Below, in pieces: positions 34,568 through 43,471 of a stretch of 64,000 nucleotides of DNA. Numbering within the stretch: position 1 is the stretch's first letter; each line of letters opens with the position of its first letter. Source of the DNA: DAIPKP01 sp964545875 (lineage in GTDB: Bacteria > Synergistota > Synergistia > Synergistales > Aminiphilaceae); assembly GCA_964545875.1 (NCBI GenBank), contig CAZJHH010000006.1, positions 124,001-188,000 of the forward strand. Reading direction: 5' to 3'. Made by a program: the position numbers and the translations under genes. Under the pieces are notes generated by a model that ran no database searches, was not told the origin of the DNA, and saw nothing but the letters and a program-made list of their open reading frames with translations.

Positions 34568-37477
34568 TCAGAAGGAGGCGGAAATTTCCAGAAAGAGTTC
34601 CACCAGCTCGGGATCGAACTGGGTACCCGAGCACCGCCGGCACTCCTCCAGGGCCTCTTCTTCGGAAAGGGACTCCTTGTAGGGTCTTCCGTGGGTCATC
34701 ACATCATAGGCGTCCACGATGGCGGTGATGCGTGCCAGAAGGGGGATATCCCTTTTCTGCAGGCCCCGGGGATATCCCGTTCCATCCCAACGTTCGTGAT
34801 GGGCTAGAATATCTTCCGCCACGTGGGCAAAATCTTCGGTGGACCGGGCAATGCGGGATCCCGTTTCGGGATGTTTTCTAATGATTTCCCACTCCTCCGG
34901 AGTTAAAGGCCCCTCCTTGCCGAGAATGGCCTCATCCACATGGATTTTACCTATGTCGTGAAGGATCACCACCAGGCTCAGCCTTTTCAGCTCCGATTCG
35001 GGAAGCCCCGCCCTCTCGCCGATCTTCAGGGCCAGGACTTCCATTCTCCGGGTGTGCTCCTCGGTTTCGCAGCTTTTGGCACCCAGGGCCTTGAGAAGGG
35101 CGCTCACCACGCCGCTTCGGACACTGCGGCTTTCCGCAAGTTTGCGTTTGTACATGTCATCCTCGGCCCTGCTGAGAACGTCCCCAAGCTTTTCCTCTTC
35201 CGAGGTTTTTTGGGCAATGCCGAGAGAGATGGATACGGGAATATCCCGCACCAGGGTGACCCGGCAGCGATCCGCGATGGTACGGCAGATCTCTCCGGCC
35301 CGGGAAGTCTCCGTACAAGGCAGAAGAATCACGAATTCGTCCCCTCCCCAACGGGCCAGGAGCCCTTCGGAGCCGCAGGATTCCTGAAGAATTCTCGCAA
35401 TGGCCCGAAGCATTTCGTCTCCCACCGCATGGCCGTAGGTATCGTTTACCAGCTTGAGCCCGTTGGAATCCGCCATGACAACGGTGAGAGGCAATTTTTC
35501 AGGGATGTCGAGCTTCTGCATTTCCTGCTCCAGATAACGACGGTTGTAGAGCCCCGTAAGGGAATCGGAAAAGCTTATCTCCCGGATTTTTTCCTCCGCC
35601 AGCTTGCGTTCGGTGACCTCCCGGGCAGCGGAGATTACCGCCATTACCTCGCCTCCTTCGGAAAGCTCGGGCATCAAAAGCCAATCCATCCAATGCCCTC
35701 CGGGAAGCTGGAATTCCAGTTGAACGGGCTTGGCGGTGAGGAATACCCGTTCGATGGATTCACCCCAGAGCCGGGCCAAATCTTTGGGAAATCCCATTTC
35801 TTCGTGAGTTTTGCCCACAAAAGCCTCGGGCTTGATACCCGTCCGGACTTCCGCAGCGGGGTTGACGTAGAGATGCCGATGCTGGCGATCGAAACGCATG
35901 ATCACGTCTTCGGAATACTCCGCCAGGGCCTTGAACTGCTCCCGGCTCTCCCGGAGCTCCTGTTCCCGGCTCTTGCGTTCGGTGATGTCCATGGCGATGC
36001 CGTCCCAAATTACGCTGCCGTCTTTTTCCAGGTAGGGAGTGGAGGAAAGGCGAAGCCATCGAACGGTGCCGTCCGGCAGAGAGAACCGTCCCTCCAGGTT
36101 AAAGATGCTCATGGCTTCGAGAACCCGGATTTCCTCGGATCGAAACCGCTCCAGATCACAAGGATGAATTCTCGTATACATGGCCATGGAGTCCGCATAG
36201 ATCTCTTCGGAGGAAATGTCGAGAATCGAGGTCACTCCGGCGCTGACATAGAGAAATTTTCGGGCATCCCCTGCGGGCGAACAGGCAACCTGATAGATAA
36301 AGCCTTCCACCAGATTGTCGCTGATACGGCGGAGCTGTTCTTTTTTTTGAAAGAGTTCCTCCTCCACCTGCCGGCGTTCCGCGATCTCCCGCTGCAGCTC
36401 TTCGTTGGTCTTTCGAAGATCCCGGGTCCGTTCGGAGACCAGCTCTTCCAGGCGGGCCTCGTGCTGCCGAAGTATTTCTTCGATCCGCAGGCGTTCCCGA
36501 ATTTCTTCCTGAAGCCGGAGGTTTTGTTTCTCCGCATCCTCCTTTGCCCCAAGGAGTTCGGCGGTACGTTTCTTGACCTGCCAGCGCAGCATGATCATCA
36601 TGGCGAGGCTGAAGAGAATGAATCCGAGTACCACCCCCATGGCGGCCCGTATCCAAAGAGGCAGATAAAGCCTTTGGGGGCTTTCCGGGAACCAGCGATG
36701 CACAATTTCGTAATACGGCGAATCGGGATTTTTCTTCATGCGTTCCAGATGAGCGTCAAGAGAGGGAATAAGTCCCTTGGGATCTCCTGCCGAAGCGGCA
36801 TAATAGGCTTCTCTGGGGTTGAACATGATGGCGGTCTCCTTGAGACCGTACCGGGAGCGGTAGATCTCTCCGGTGGTACGCACGGAGATGACCGCATCCG
36901 CATCTCCCCGGGAGACCATGGCAAACCCCGTTTCCTCCTCGGGCACCGGAAGAAGGGTAAGGCCCAAATCAAACCCCCGTATAAAGTCGATAAATCCCGA
37001 TTGCTGTATGGATCCCTCCAGAAGAGCCACCTTTTTGCCTCGAAGATCGAGAAGCGAAAGGATGGGGCTTTCCGAAGCCACGTAGGCGGTGGACCAGGCG
37101 GCAATGGCGGGAACGCTGCTGTAGGCATAGATTTTTTCCCGCTCCTCCGTACGGGCAAGGCTGGAGACAAGATCCACCTCTCCTCGATGAAGCCGTTCCA
37201 GGCCTTCCGCCCAGGCACCCGGGACATATTCGAGGCGCCACCCTTCGAGACGAGCGATCTCCTCAAGAAGATCCGCAAAAAAACCTGCGGCCTTTCCCGA
37301 GGAATCCGTAAAAAGGTTGGGCCTTCCTTCGTAAAGGGCCACCTTCACCACGGCGCTCTTCTCTTCGGATGACGAAGAAGCCTCCGCCATCTCTGCCGGA
37401 AAAGCCGCAAGAAGAACAAGAACAAATAATATGCCCAGACATCGTCCAGGCCACATACTCCGCACTCTCTTCTCCAT
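34568..37477 (-). CDS. solute-binding receptor with PAS, GGDEF and HD-GYP domains
   Basis: A 969-residue membrane protein. A signal segment (about 1-33) precedes a periplasmic bacterial solute-binding family 3 domain (about 45-265), then TM about 280-305, a coiled coil (310-380), two PAS domains (about 385-510 and 520-640), GGDEF at about 645-795 with intact WGGDEF, and HD-GYP at about 805-965 with HDIGK and GTGYP. One protein therefore holds both a predicted c-di-GMP synthase and hydrolase, under a periplasmic amino-acid-type receptor. Start 37477 has GGGAG upstream. Which activity dominates cannot be told. Confidence 0.9.
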   Translation of the reverse strand: MEKRVRSMWPGRCLGILFVLVLLAAFPAEMAEASSSSEEKSAVVKVALYEGRPNLFTDSSGKAAGFFADLLEEIARLEGWRLEYVPGAWAEGLERLHRGEVDLVSSLARTEEREKIYAYSSVPAIAAWSTAYVASESPILSLLDLRGKKVALLEGSIQQSGFIDFIRGFDLGLTLLPVPEEETGFAMVSRGDADAVISVRTTGEIYRSRYGLKETAIMFNPREAYYAASAGDPKGLIPSLDAHLERMKKNPDSPYYEIVHRWFPESPQRLYLPLWIRAAMGVVLGFILFSLAMMIMLRWQVKKRTAELLGAKEDAEKQNLRLQEEIRERLRIEEILRQHEARLEELVSERTRDLRKTNEELQREIAERRQVEEELFQKKEQLRRISDNLVEGFIYQVACSPAGDARKFLYVSAGVTSILDISSEEIYADSMAMYTRIHPCDLERFRSEEIRVLEAMSIFNLEGRFSLPDGTVRWLRLSSTPYLEKDGSVIWDGIAMDITERKSREQELRESREQFKALAEYSEDVIMRFDRQHRHLYVNPAAEVRTGIKPEAFVGKTHEEMGFPKDLARLWGESIERVFLTAKPVQLEFQLPGGHWMDWLLMPELSEGGEVMAVISAAREVTERKLAEEKIREISFSDSLTGLYNRRYLEQEMQKLDIPEKLPLTVVMADSNGLKLVNDTYGHAVGDEMLRAIARILQESCGSEGLLARWGGDEFVILLPCTETSRAGEICRTIADRCRVTLVRDIPVSISLGIAQKTSEEEKLGDVLSRAEDDMYKRKLAESRSVRSGVVSALLKALGAKSCETEEHTRRMEVLALKIGERAGLPESELKRLSLVVILHDIGKIHVDEAILGKEGPLTPEEWEIIRKHPETGSRIARSTEDFAHVAEDILAHHERWDGTGYPRGLQKRDIPLLARITAIVDAYDVMTHGRPYKESLSEEEALEECRRCSGTQFDPELVELFLEISASF

Positions 37478-37942
37478 GTATCTCCCTCTCTCTCGGCAGA
37501 CAATTTCCGGGGAAGAAACGTACACGACTTCACCTTAGAAATCATAGCCTTTTCAGGAAACAAGGATATTGTATCCGGAATTACTCGAAAACTCCACCAT
37601 AAAAACGGAAAGGAACCCGACATTCTTTTATTTTTCGTTTTTTCGAGAAAATCCTGCTTCCCCGAGAGATCTTAAGTTCAAGACATGAAGTACGAGAAAA
37701 TCAAGGGTTTTTAGAGTTAATTCCGGAAGAAACGAATCGATACAGGAATCCCGGGACTGCAATTTCCCGGATTTTTTTGTTTTCTGCCAGGGATCGAGGG
37801 AATGGAAAAACTTTTTTTCCGCCTCCTCCCTCGAGGCTCTCTATACTATAATGGGAAGAAACATTCCAGGCATTCCCTCCGGAAGCTCTCTTACCGCGAA
37901 AAAGGGCTCCGGAACTTTCGATTGCTGAAATGAGGCCATGTT
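37478..37942. other. gene-free region before the single-domain response regulator
   Basis: 465 bp with no supported gene. It contains a hairpin with a T run reading on the plus strand (37747-37779) and a TATAAT at 37847-37852 with no clear -35, which may serve the response regulator. Confidence 0.4.
37747..37779 (+). terminator. plus-strand hairpin and T run with no gene upstream
   Basis: Arms at 37747-37756 and 37765-37773 (one bulge) are followed by TTTTTTT. The genes to the left are on the other strand, so this could end a small RNA or act as an attenuator for the next gene. Confidence 0.4.
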
Positions 37943-38389
37943 ATGGACGAAGAAAAAATCGTTTCCCCCCAAGACCTCTCCTCGGAAAGAGAACCTTCCA
38001 AACCATCGAATCTTCGGGTGCTCATCGTGGACGACGTGAAAACGAACCGCCAGCTCCTGTATTACATCCTCAAAAAAGAGGGCTTCCAGGTGGAAGAAGC
38101 CCTGGAGGGAGCTCAGGCCATCCGGCTCTTTCAGGAATGGTCTCCCCACATCATTCTTATGGATCACCTCATGCCCGTCATGGACGGACTTGAAGCCACC
38201 GAGCAGATCCGGAGCCTCCCCGGAGGCGATAAGGTTCTCATCTTCGTCATCACCGCTAACGTCATGGAGGAAAATGAATCCGCCTCCCGAAAAGCCGGAG
38301 CGAACGCTTTCATACGCAAGCCTTTCCGAAAGGCGGTTCTGCTGGAGGAGATACAAAAACATCTTCCTCTTCTCGAAAAAATGCTATAA
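37943..38389 (+). CDS. single-domain response regulator
   Basis: A 148-residue receiver with no output domain. An unstructured N-terminus of about 22 residues precedes the fold, with the VDD acidic pair near residue 30, phosphoacceptor Asp in LMDHLMPVMDG near 74, Thr in VITAN and Lys in IRKPF. Such proteins act as phosphorelay intermediates or bind a target directly, as CheY does. No kinase lies next to it. The nikR gene starts 34 bp later, so the two may share a transcript. Confidence 0.85.
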   Translation: MDEEKIVSPQDLSSEREPSKPSNLRVLIVDDVKTNRQLLYYILKKEGFQVEEALEGAQAIRLFQEWSPHIILMDHLMPVMDGLEATEQIRSLPGGDKVLIFVITANVMEENESASRKAGANAFIRKPFRKAVLLEEIQKHLPLLEKML

Positions 38390-38422
38390 TCTCGTACTGT
38401 ACTTCGAGAGGAGGCTTTACCC

Positions 38423-38836
38423 ATGTCCCGTATCAGCCGATTCAGCGTCTCTCTCCCCCAGGATCTCCTGGAGAAGTTCGACGCCCTCATCGCTTCCCAG
38501 CACTATCCCACCCGCTCCAAGGCCATCGGAGACCTCATCCGGGAGAGTCTGGTGAAAAACGAATGGACTTCGGGAAAGGAAGTGGCGGGGGCCATCGTGC
38601 TCGTCTACGATCATCACAAGCGAGAGCTTTCCAACACTCTGGTGGAACTGCAGCACAACTTCCACAAGATCATCGTATCCACCCAGCACATCCATCTGGA
38701 TCATGACACCTGCCTGGAGATCCTGGCAGTTCGGGGAAAAGCCGAGGTGGTGCAGGAGCTTTCCCACAAACTAAAGGCCCTCAAGGGCATTCTTCACACA
38801 TCTCTTGCCATGGGAACCAGCGGATCCGGGCTTTAA
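38423..38836 (+). CDS. nikR: nickel-responsive regulator NikR
   Basis: A 137-residue protein: N-terminal ribbon-helix-helix DNA-binding domain (SRFSVSLPQDLLEKFD) and C-terminal ACT-like nickel-binding domain with the ligand set H-x-H...C in HIHLDHDTCLEIL and an upstream His in VYDHHKREL. Ni(II)-loaded NikR represses nickel uptake genes. None is seen nearby, so its target is elsewhere or is the neighbouring CobT-like gene. A GAGAGGAGG-like site precedes the ATG. Confidence 0.93.
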   Translation: MSRISRFSVSLPQDLLEKFDALIASQHYPTRSKAIGDLIRESLVKNEWTSGKEVAGAIVLVYDHHKRELSNTLVELQHNFHKIIVSTQHIHLDHDTCLEILAVRGKAEVVQELSHKLKALKGILHTSLAMGTSGSGL

Positions 38837-38842
38837 CATCCA

Positions 38843-39826
38843 TCAGACTGTTTTCTTTCGGGGAGCCTCTCCTAAAGAGCCGTAAAGATCCAAAACCCGT
38901 GCGAGCACCGTCTCCCGGGAGACCCCGAGATCTTCGGCATATCTGAGAGCTCCCGCCATGCCCATGAGATCCTTCGCGTCATCCTTTCGGAAGGTTCCCC
39001 AGGTTCCGGCAAACTCTCCCCCGGCGATCTCCCGGTATCCCATCTGGAGGTTCTTCGCCAGCCTTTCTCTCTGGCTGCGAAGGGTTTCGTTTCGGGAAGG
39101 GAAGAGATCGATTCCCAAAGGACGCCGGATTTTTTGGGCACGCAGAAAAGCTCCTACTCCGAGCATGGAAAGATCTCCTCCGAGAAAGATCCCGCAGCTC
39201 CGGGGTGCCCCTGCGGCAATACCCCCCAGCACCGAAAGAGAAGGATCTCCGCTCAACAGAAGGGCCTCCCAGGGATTTCCCTGGAGCCCTCCTTCCCGGA
39301 TTCCCGTTTTGGAAGCGTAGTCGTTCCAGAGGAGATCCCTCTGCGAAGTTATCTCCTCCACATCCGAAAGAAGCTCCTCCTCCTCCCATCCCAATCCCCG
39401 AAGGAGCAACAGGCTTCCCAGAACGCCTCCGGGAACACAGCTTCCCAGAACGAGACGATCCGTAATCTTACCAAGCTCTCTTCCAAGCTGAAGAGCCCGG
39501 GAAAAACGGCGTTTCTCCCCCTCCAGAGAGAGGGGATGTTCCGGAGAGGTTCCTCCCATTTCGATAAAGGGCACCTCCGGGCTCTTCCAGGAACCGCTTC
39601 TCGCCAGAAGAGCGGGAAACCCGGTTTCCAGAAGAGCTCCCCGGGCCAGAAGAAAAGGAAAAAGATCCTCCGGAGCGGGAGCGTTTTCCAGAGAGGGAAA
39701 AATGCCCATAAAAATCTCTCCCCCCCTGGCGGTATAAAGGTGGGAAGCATCTTCTCCCCCCTCTTTCCAACGTCCCAGACCGGGAAGAATACCCCACGAC
39801 GAATCTCCAAGAACACATACGAACAT
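38843..39826 (-). CDS. CobT-like nicotinate-nucleotide phosphoribosyltransferase (archaeal-type, divergent)
   Basis: A 327-residue protein. LVLGSCVPGGVLGSLLLLRGLG matches the ESxPGGTTTAL-type loop of the TIGR00303/CobT group, and GDPSLSVLGGIAAGA and GGDLSMLGVGAFLRA match later family blocks. The family makes the alpha-ribazole phosphate lower ligand of cobalamin from nicotinate mononucleotide and a base. Several positions differ from the usual motif (Cys for Glu and Leu/Gly for Thr in the PGG loop), so activity is uncertain. GGGAGGGG before the ATG at 39826 fixes the start. It is convergent with nikR with only 6 bp between the stops. Confidence 0.6.
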   Translation of the reverse strand: MFVCVLGDSSWGILPGLGRWKEGGEDASHLYTARGGEIFMGIFPSLENAPAPEDLFPFLLARGALLETGFPALLARSGSWKSPEVPFIEMGGTSPEHPLSLEGEKRRFSRALQLGRELGKITDRLVLGSCVPGGVLGSLLLLRGLGWEEEELLSDVEEITSQRDLLWNDYASKTGIREGGLQGNPWEALLLSGDPSLSVLGGIAAGAPRSCGIFLGGDLSMLGVGAFLRAQKIRRPLGIDLFPSRNETLRSQRERLAKNLQMGYREIAGGEFAGTWGTFRKDDAKDLMGMAGALRYAEDLGVSRETVLARVLDLYGSLGEAPRKKTV

Positions 39827-40043
39827 GATACCCCTCCCAGGTTCCGTACTATCCCCGCGCCACTTCCCCGGTGGCATTTTTCACCGGCCAGGAGTATACT
39901 GGAACATAAACGGGATAATAACCTTGTTTTTCAGCTCTTTTCCACACAATAACAAGAATAATGATAATTCTGCCTGTCGCCTCCGCATATCCGGAGGATG
40001 ATCCCCGGGGTCATCCTACATTTTATATAAAGGGGGATGGGTC

Positions 40044-41492
40044 ATGAATCTCACGTTTAAAGAAAAGACCCAGCGTTTCGTCAGCACCAAGGTTCTGGAT
40101 TCCATTATCCAGAAGGCGAGGAGCGGAGATCTTACGGATCTCGCCAAGCTCTTCGAAAACATCGCCGCTCTGGCACCTGCGTCCTACCACCGGAAAATCT
40201 TCCGGGAAATCGCCGCCCTGGTTCGGGAAAATCACCCCTATGCGGGGGTTTTCCGGCGAATCGCCCGGGAGCTTAACCCCAACTCTCTCCAGAAAATTCT
40301 CCAGAATCTCATGGTAAACTTCATGGTCCTCGGCAGAGGAATCCGGGATCGCAAGATGCGGGAGCTGGGGGTACACCTTCCCAACTTTCTCACCATCAGC
40401 CCCACCATGCGATGCAATCTCTCCTGCGAGGGATGCTACGCCTCGGAATACGATCAGGGCCAAGAGCTTTCCTACGAGGTTCTGGACCGCATCATTTCGG
40501 AGGGCAAGGAACTGGGCATGTTCTTTCACACTCTCTCGGGAGGGGAGGTGCTTCTTCACTCCAGGATTTTCGATATCTGGGAAAAACACCGGGATTGCTA
40601 CTTTCAATTCTACACCAACGGCACCCTTCTTTCGGAACAAATTATAGAACGCCTCGCCGCCCTGGGCAACGTGGCTCCCATGATCTCCGTGGAGGGCTCC
40701 CGGGAGAGCACCGAGGCCCGGAGAGGCAAAGGCTCCTACGATATCATTCTGAAGGCCTTCGAAACCATGAAGCGGGCGGGCATGGCTTTCGGTTTCAGCG
40801 CCACCTATACGAACCGCAGTGCGGATTCCATCGCCAGCGACACCTTCATCCGCACCATGCGGGATGCGGGGTGCTACATGGGATGGATCTTCCAGTACGT
40901 TCCCATCGGCAAAACCCCGGATCTCTCCTATATGGCCACGCCGCAGCAGCGCAAGGCTCTGCATCTCAAAGTACGGGACTGGCGGAAAAACCCGGAATTT
41001 CCCGTATTCGTGGGGGATTTCTGGAACGACGGCCCCCATGTGGACGGTTGCATGGCGGGAGGCCAGAAGTACTGGCACATCATCGCCAACGGAGATGTGG
41101 AACCCTGCGTTTTCGTTCCCTTTGCGGTGGATAACATCCACGGCAAATCCCTGGTAGACATCGCCAGGAGCCCCTTCTTCGCCGCCATCCGGGAAGCCCA
41201 GCCCTACGATGACGACAACCTTCTGCGCCCCTGCATGGTTATCGACCACCCTCACGTACTCCGGGAGATTGTGGAAAAACACCAGGCCCGCCCCTGCCAT
41301 CCCGGACTGGAGGCCATACTGCAAGGAAAGGTGGCCGCGGGGCTGGAGAGCTACGCCCGGGGAGTGCGGGAGGCCCTGGATCCCCTCTGGGAAGCCTCGG
41401 AACGCCGGGAATATCTTAAAGCGCTGGAAAAAGAAGACAACCCCGCGGCACGGCAGCGCTTCGAAAAACGCTATCCCCTGGAAGCTCGATAA
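40044..41492 (+). CDS. radical SAM protein with partial SPASM/Twitch cluster motif
   Basis: A 482-residue enzyme. An all-helical N-terminal extension (about 1-110) precedes the radical SAM core with CNLSCEGC at about 132-139, which binds the 4Fe-4S cluster that cleaves SAM. Further on, a C-x13-G-x4-C pattern (CMAGG...GDVEPC, about 337-356) matches the first half of a SPASM/Twitch auxiliary cluster site; later Cys residues occur in RPCMVI and RPCHPG. Members often modify peptides or act as anaerobic maturases. No precursor peptide gene is recognised beside it. The long helical extension is unusual and may bind a partner. Confidence 0.85.
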   Translation: MNLTFKEKTQRFVSTKVLDSIIQKARSGDLTDLAKLFENIAALAPASYHRKIFREIAALVRENHPYAGVFRRIARELNPNSLQKILQNLMVNFMVLGRGIRDRKMRELGVHLPNFLTISPTMRCNLSCEGCYASEYDQGQELSYEVLDRIISEGKELGMFFHTLSGGEVLLHSRIFDIWEKHRDCYFQFYTNGTLLSEQIIERLAALGNVAPMISVEGSRESTEARRGKGSYDIILKAFETMKRAGMAFGFSATYTNRSADSIASDTFIRTMRDAGCYMGWIFQYVPIGKTPDLSYMATPQQRKALHLKVRDWRKNPEFPVFVGDFWNDGPHVDGCMAGGQKYWHIIANGDVEPCVFVPFAVDNIHGKSLVDIARSPFFAAIREAQPYDDDNLLRPCMVIDHPHVLREIVEKHQARPCHPGLEAILQGKVAAGLESYARGVREALDPLWEASERREYLKALEKEDNPAARQRFEKRYPLEAR

Positions 41493-41568
41493 CCTGCGGA
41501 ATATACCGGCCCACGTTCCGGATTCCACCGGAAGATGCGGCGAAAACCCCGCAAAAATCCGGCACGCC

Positions 41569-41610
41569 CATATGAAAAGGAGCCTCTGTGAAGAGGCTCC
41601 TTTTCATATG
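41569..41610. terminator. 18-bp perfect inverted repeat, terminator
   Basis: Perfect arms 41569-41586 and 41593-41610 with a 6-base loop. It lies between the radical SAM gene and the convergent accessory cluster and can serve both. Confidence 0.7.
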
Positions 41611-41618
41611 GCGAAGAG

Positions 41619-41682
41619 GCTTCAGAATACGGCCCGCAGGCCGCCGCGAAATTTTTCCCGTTTTCCCCGTACCACCCGCCAT
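41619..41682 (-). pseudogene. duplicated start of the DUF3795 gene
   Basis: This 64-bp segment is about 85% identical to the first 65 bp of the intact DUF3795 gene (43187-43251), including ATG and the codons for about 20 residues, but it then runs into a terminator hairpin. It is a broken copy lying downstream of the transglutaminase-like gene. Confidence 0.6.
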
Positions 41683-41730
41683 GCATGCCTCCCTGGAGGC
41701 ATCGTTCTCAACCAGCCATCTTCACGGACG

Positions 41731-42669
41731 TCAGGGAAATTGCAAAAAATCATAAGTTTCGTAGAGTTCCCGCAGTTCCAGATAATAACGCTGCGGATCC
41801 TCCAGAAAAAAGGCCACCCGGTCCAACACCGCCAGCTGTTCCTCGGAAAGCTTTTTCGGATCCGCCAAGGGATCGGAAGAAATCGGCGGCTGCTCCCAGT
41901 AAATCGGCTCATGCCCCAGAACCGCCGCCATGTCATGACACAGGATATCGAGAACAGGGTGAAAGCCCCACCAGTCCCCCACGCCGTAAAGTGCGGAATT
42001 CAGATTTCCCCGCCGGAATTCCTGCCATACCTTACCGGCAAAGGAAAATTCCTCTTCAGGAAAATTCACTCTCTCCCGGTCCGGATCCACCAGTATCCAC
42101 CGCCGCCTTTCCGCATCCCACACTTCGCATATCACATGATACACAAAACGCCCCCGCCCGAGATACGATGCAAATCCATAACGAATCCGCACGGGAACAC
42201 CCTGGTATTTCAATATGGCCCCCAGCAAAAGCGCGTGATACCGGCATGAAACCACCAGGCGGCACTCCGGGGCACGATCGGAAACGAGCCCCCGGGAATC
42301 CCGGTCATACAAACCTTTCAAAAGAGCTCTGACGGTAGGATACTTTTCATCCTCATTTTCCCGACCTTCCGGAAGAAGGTGCCGGTACCGGGGCAGATCC
42401 GCCGCCGGGTGAATAAACTGAGATTTTATCAATGTGCAGAGGCTCTGCAGATCTTCCGGCAAATCCACAAAGGCCCTTTCATATTCCCCGGGATCCGTAT
42501 CCGCCCCGTAGTGCAGGTACACCTCCATCGCCGCACCGCCATCATACCGCTCTCCACTTTCCATATCAGCGAGCACCTCCCGGGAAATCCCGGCGCCGCA
42601 CATCGAAAAAACCATCGTGGCGGCCATGAAAATCCATACAAAACAGCGAAAGATTTTTCGGTAAATCAT
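41731..42669 (-). CDS. exported transglutaminase-like cysteine protease/peptidase fold protein
   Basis: A 312-residue protein with a signal peptide (about 1-30). The transglutaminase-like triad is visible: Cys in VVSCRYHALLLGAILKYQG, His in YHVICEVW and Asp in WILVDPD. Bacterial members act as peptidases, amidases or cross-linking enzymes, often on cell-wall or peptide substrates; the actual reaction is unknown. It starts 57 bp after the DUF3795 gene on the same strand. Confidence 0.75.
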   Translation of the reverse strand: MIYRKIFRCFVWIFMAATMVFSMCGAGISREVLADMESGERYDGGAAMEVYLHYGADTDPGEYERAFVDLPEDLQSLCTLIKSQFIHPAADLPRYRHLLPEGRENEDEKYPTVRALLKGLYDRDSRGLVSDRAPECRLVVSCRYHALLLGAILKYQGVPVRIRYGFASYLGRGRFVYHVICEVWDAERRRWILVDPDRERVNFPEEEFSFAGKVWQEFRRGNLNSALYGVGDWWGFHPVLDILCHDMAAVLGHEPIYWEQPPISSDPLADPKKLSEEQLAVLDRVAFFLEDPQRYYLELRELYETYDFLQFP

Positions 42670-42726
42670 CCGCTCCTCCTCAGATGAACAAATTCTTCAC
42701 TCCTTTTCTTCAACCCCATGCACCGA

Positions 42727-43251
42727 TTATTCTTTTTGACTTGAGACCTCCAGGACTTTCCTGATTTCCTCTCCGTGTTTCGCCACGTACTCACAGCTCG
42801 GTTCTTCTCCGCAATTTCTGCATTTCAGGTCGTAGGCAGAGTTAAGAGTTTTACATGCGGGGCAGGAGTATTTTTTCCGGGCCTCCTCCAGCCACCGGGT
42901 ATACCCCACGGCTCCGATTCGTTCGAGATCCTCCCAAAGTTCGATCCGATGGGGCCTTTCCGCCTGAAAGGCCTTTAAAGTCTCACAGGGATATTCCGGA
43001 CACTCCACGCAAAAATCGACTCCCCGCTCCGCCGCACAGGAAAACATGGCGCATTGCTGGCAGTAGGGGCCTCTTTTCTCCGAACGGCACCCGTAACATC
43101 TCATGACTTCCTCGGAAAGTTGAAACTTTGCCGCCAGCTGTTTCAGCCTTTCGGGATCCTCCTTCGTGGCTATGAACAGCGAACAGGCTTCACAATACAG
43201 CCCGCAGACCGCCGCAAGATTTTTTTCCGTTTTCCCCGTACTCTCCGCCAT
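42727..43251 (-). CDS. DUF3795 cysteine-rich protein with C-terminal zinc ribbon
   Basis: A 174-residue protein. The N-terminal 95 residues have the DUF3795 cysteine pattern (CGLYCEAC, CYGC, C-x2-CAMFSC, FCVECPEYPC), probably binding metal. Residues 130-150 add a CPAC...CRNCG zinc ribbon. Function is unknown. The upstream site is GGGGG. The gene's first 65 bp recur at 41619-41682. Confidence 0.8.
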   Translation of the reverse strand: MAESTGKTEKNLAAVCGLYCEACSLFIATKEDPERLKQLAAKFQLSEEVMRCYGCRSEKRGPYCQQCAMFSCAAERGVDFCVECPEYPCETLKAFQAERPHRIELWEDLERIGAVGYTRWLEEARKKYSCPACKTLNSAYDLKCRNCGEEPSCEYVAKHGEEIRKVLEVSSQKE

Positions 43252-43431
43252 TTTTTAAAACACCCCCATGCACGTATACAAAATAGTTACATAAAAATAC
43301 ACCAGAAAACAGATTTCCATTAAAAAACAAATGTAAAAATTTGTCAATGAAAACCCTGCAGAAAGGCACCCTCCTTGATCGAGCGTTCCGAGAAAGCCCT
43401 TCGCAGCCGGAGCTGACACCCTCTTTATAAA

Positions 43432-43471
43432 AACGTGGTGGATCCCCGCTTCGGAAGGGATCCACCACGTT
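43432..43471. terminator. terminator of the HxlR-type gene
   Basis: Perfect 15-bp arms (43432-43446 and 43457-43471). The right arm touches the stop codon of the minus-strand gene, and a T run follows on the minus strand. Confidence 0.8.

Noticed and set aside
34940..37372. 810-codon open frame on the plus strand
   Set aside because: Antisense to the receptor-GGDEF-HD-GYP gene, whose motifs are unambiguous; low complexity and no ribosome site.
41416..41686. Short open frames next to the radical SAM gene
   Set aside because: Only their first 20 codons resemble a real gene (DUF3795); the rest runs through a terminator hairpin and the antisense of the radical SAM gene.
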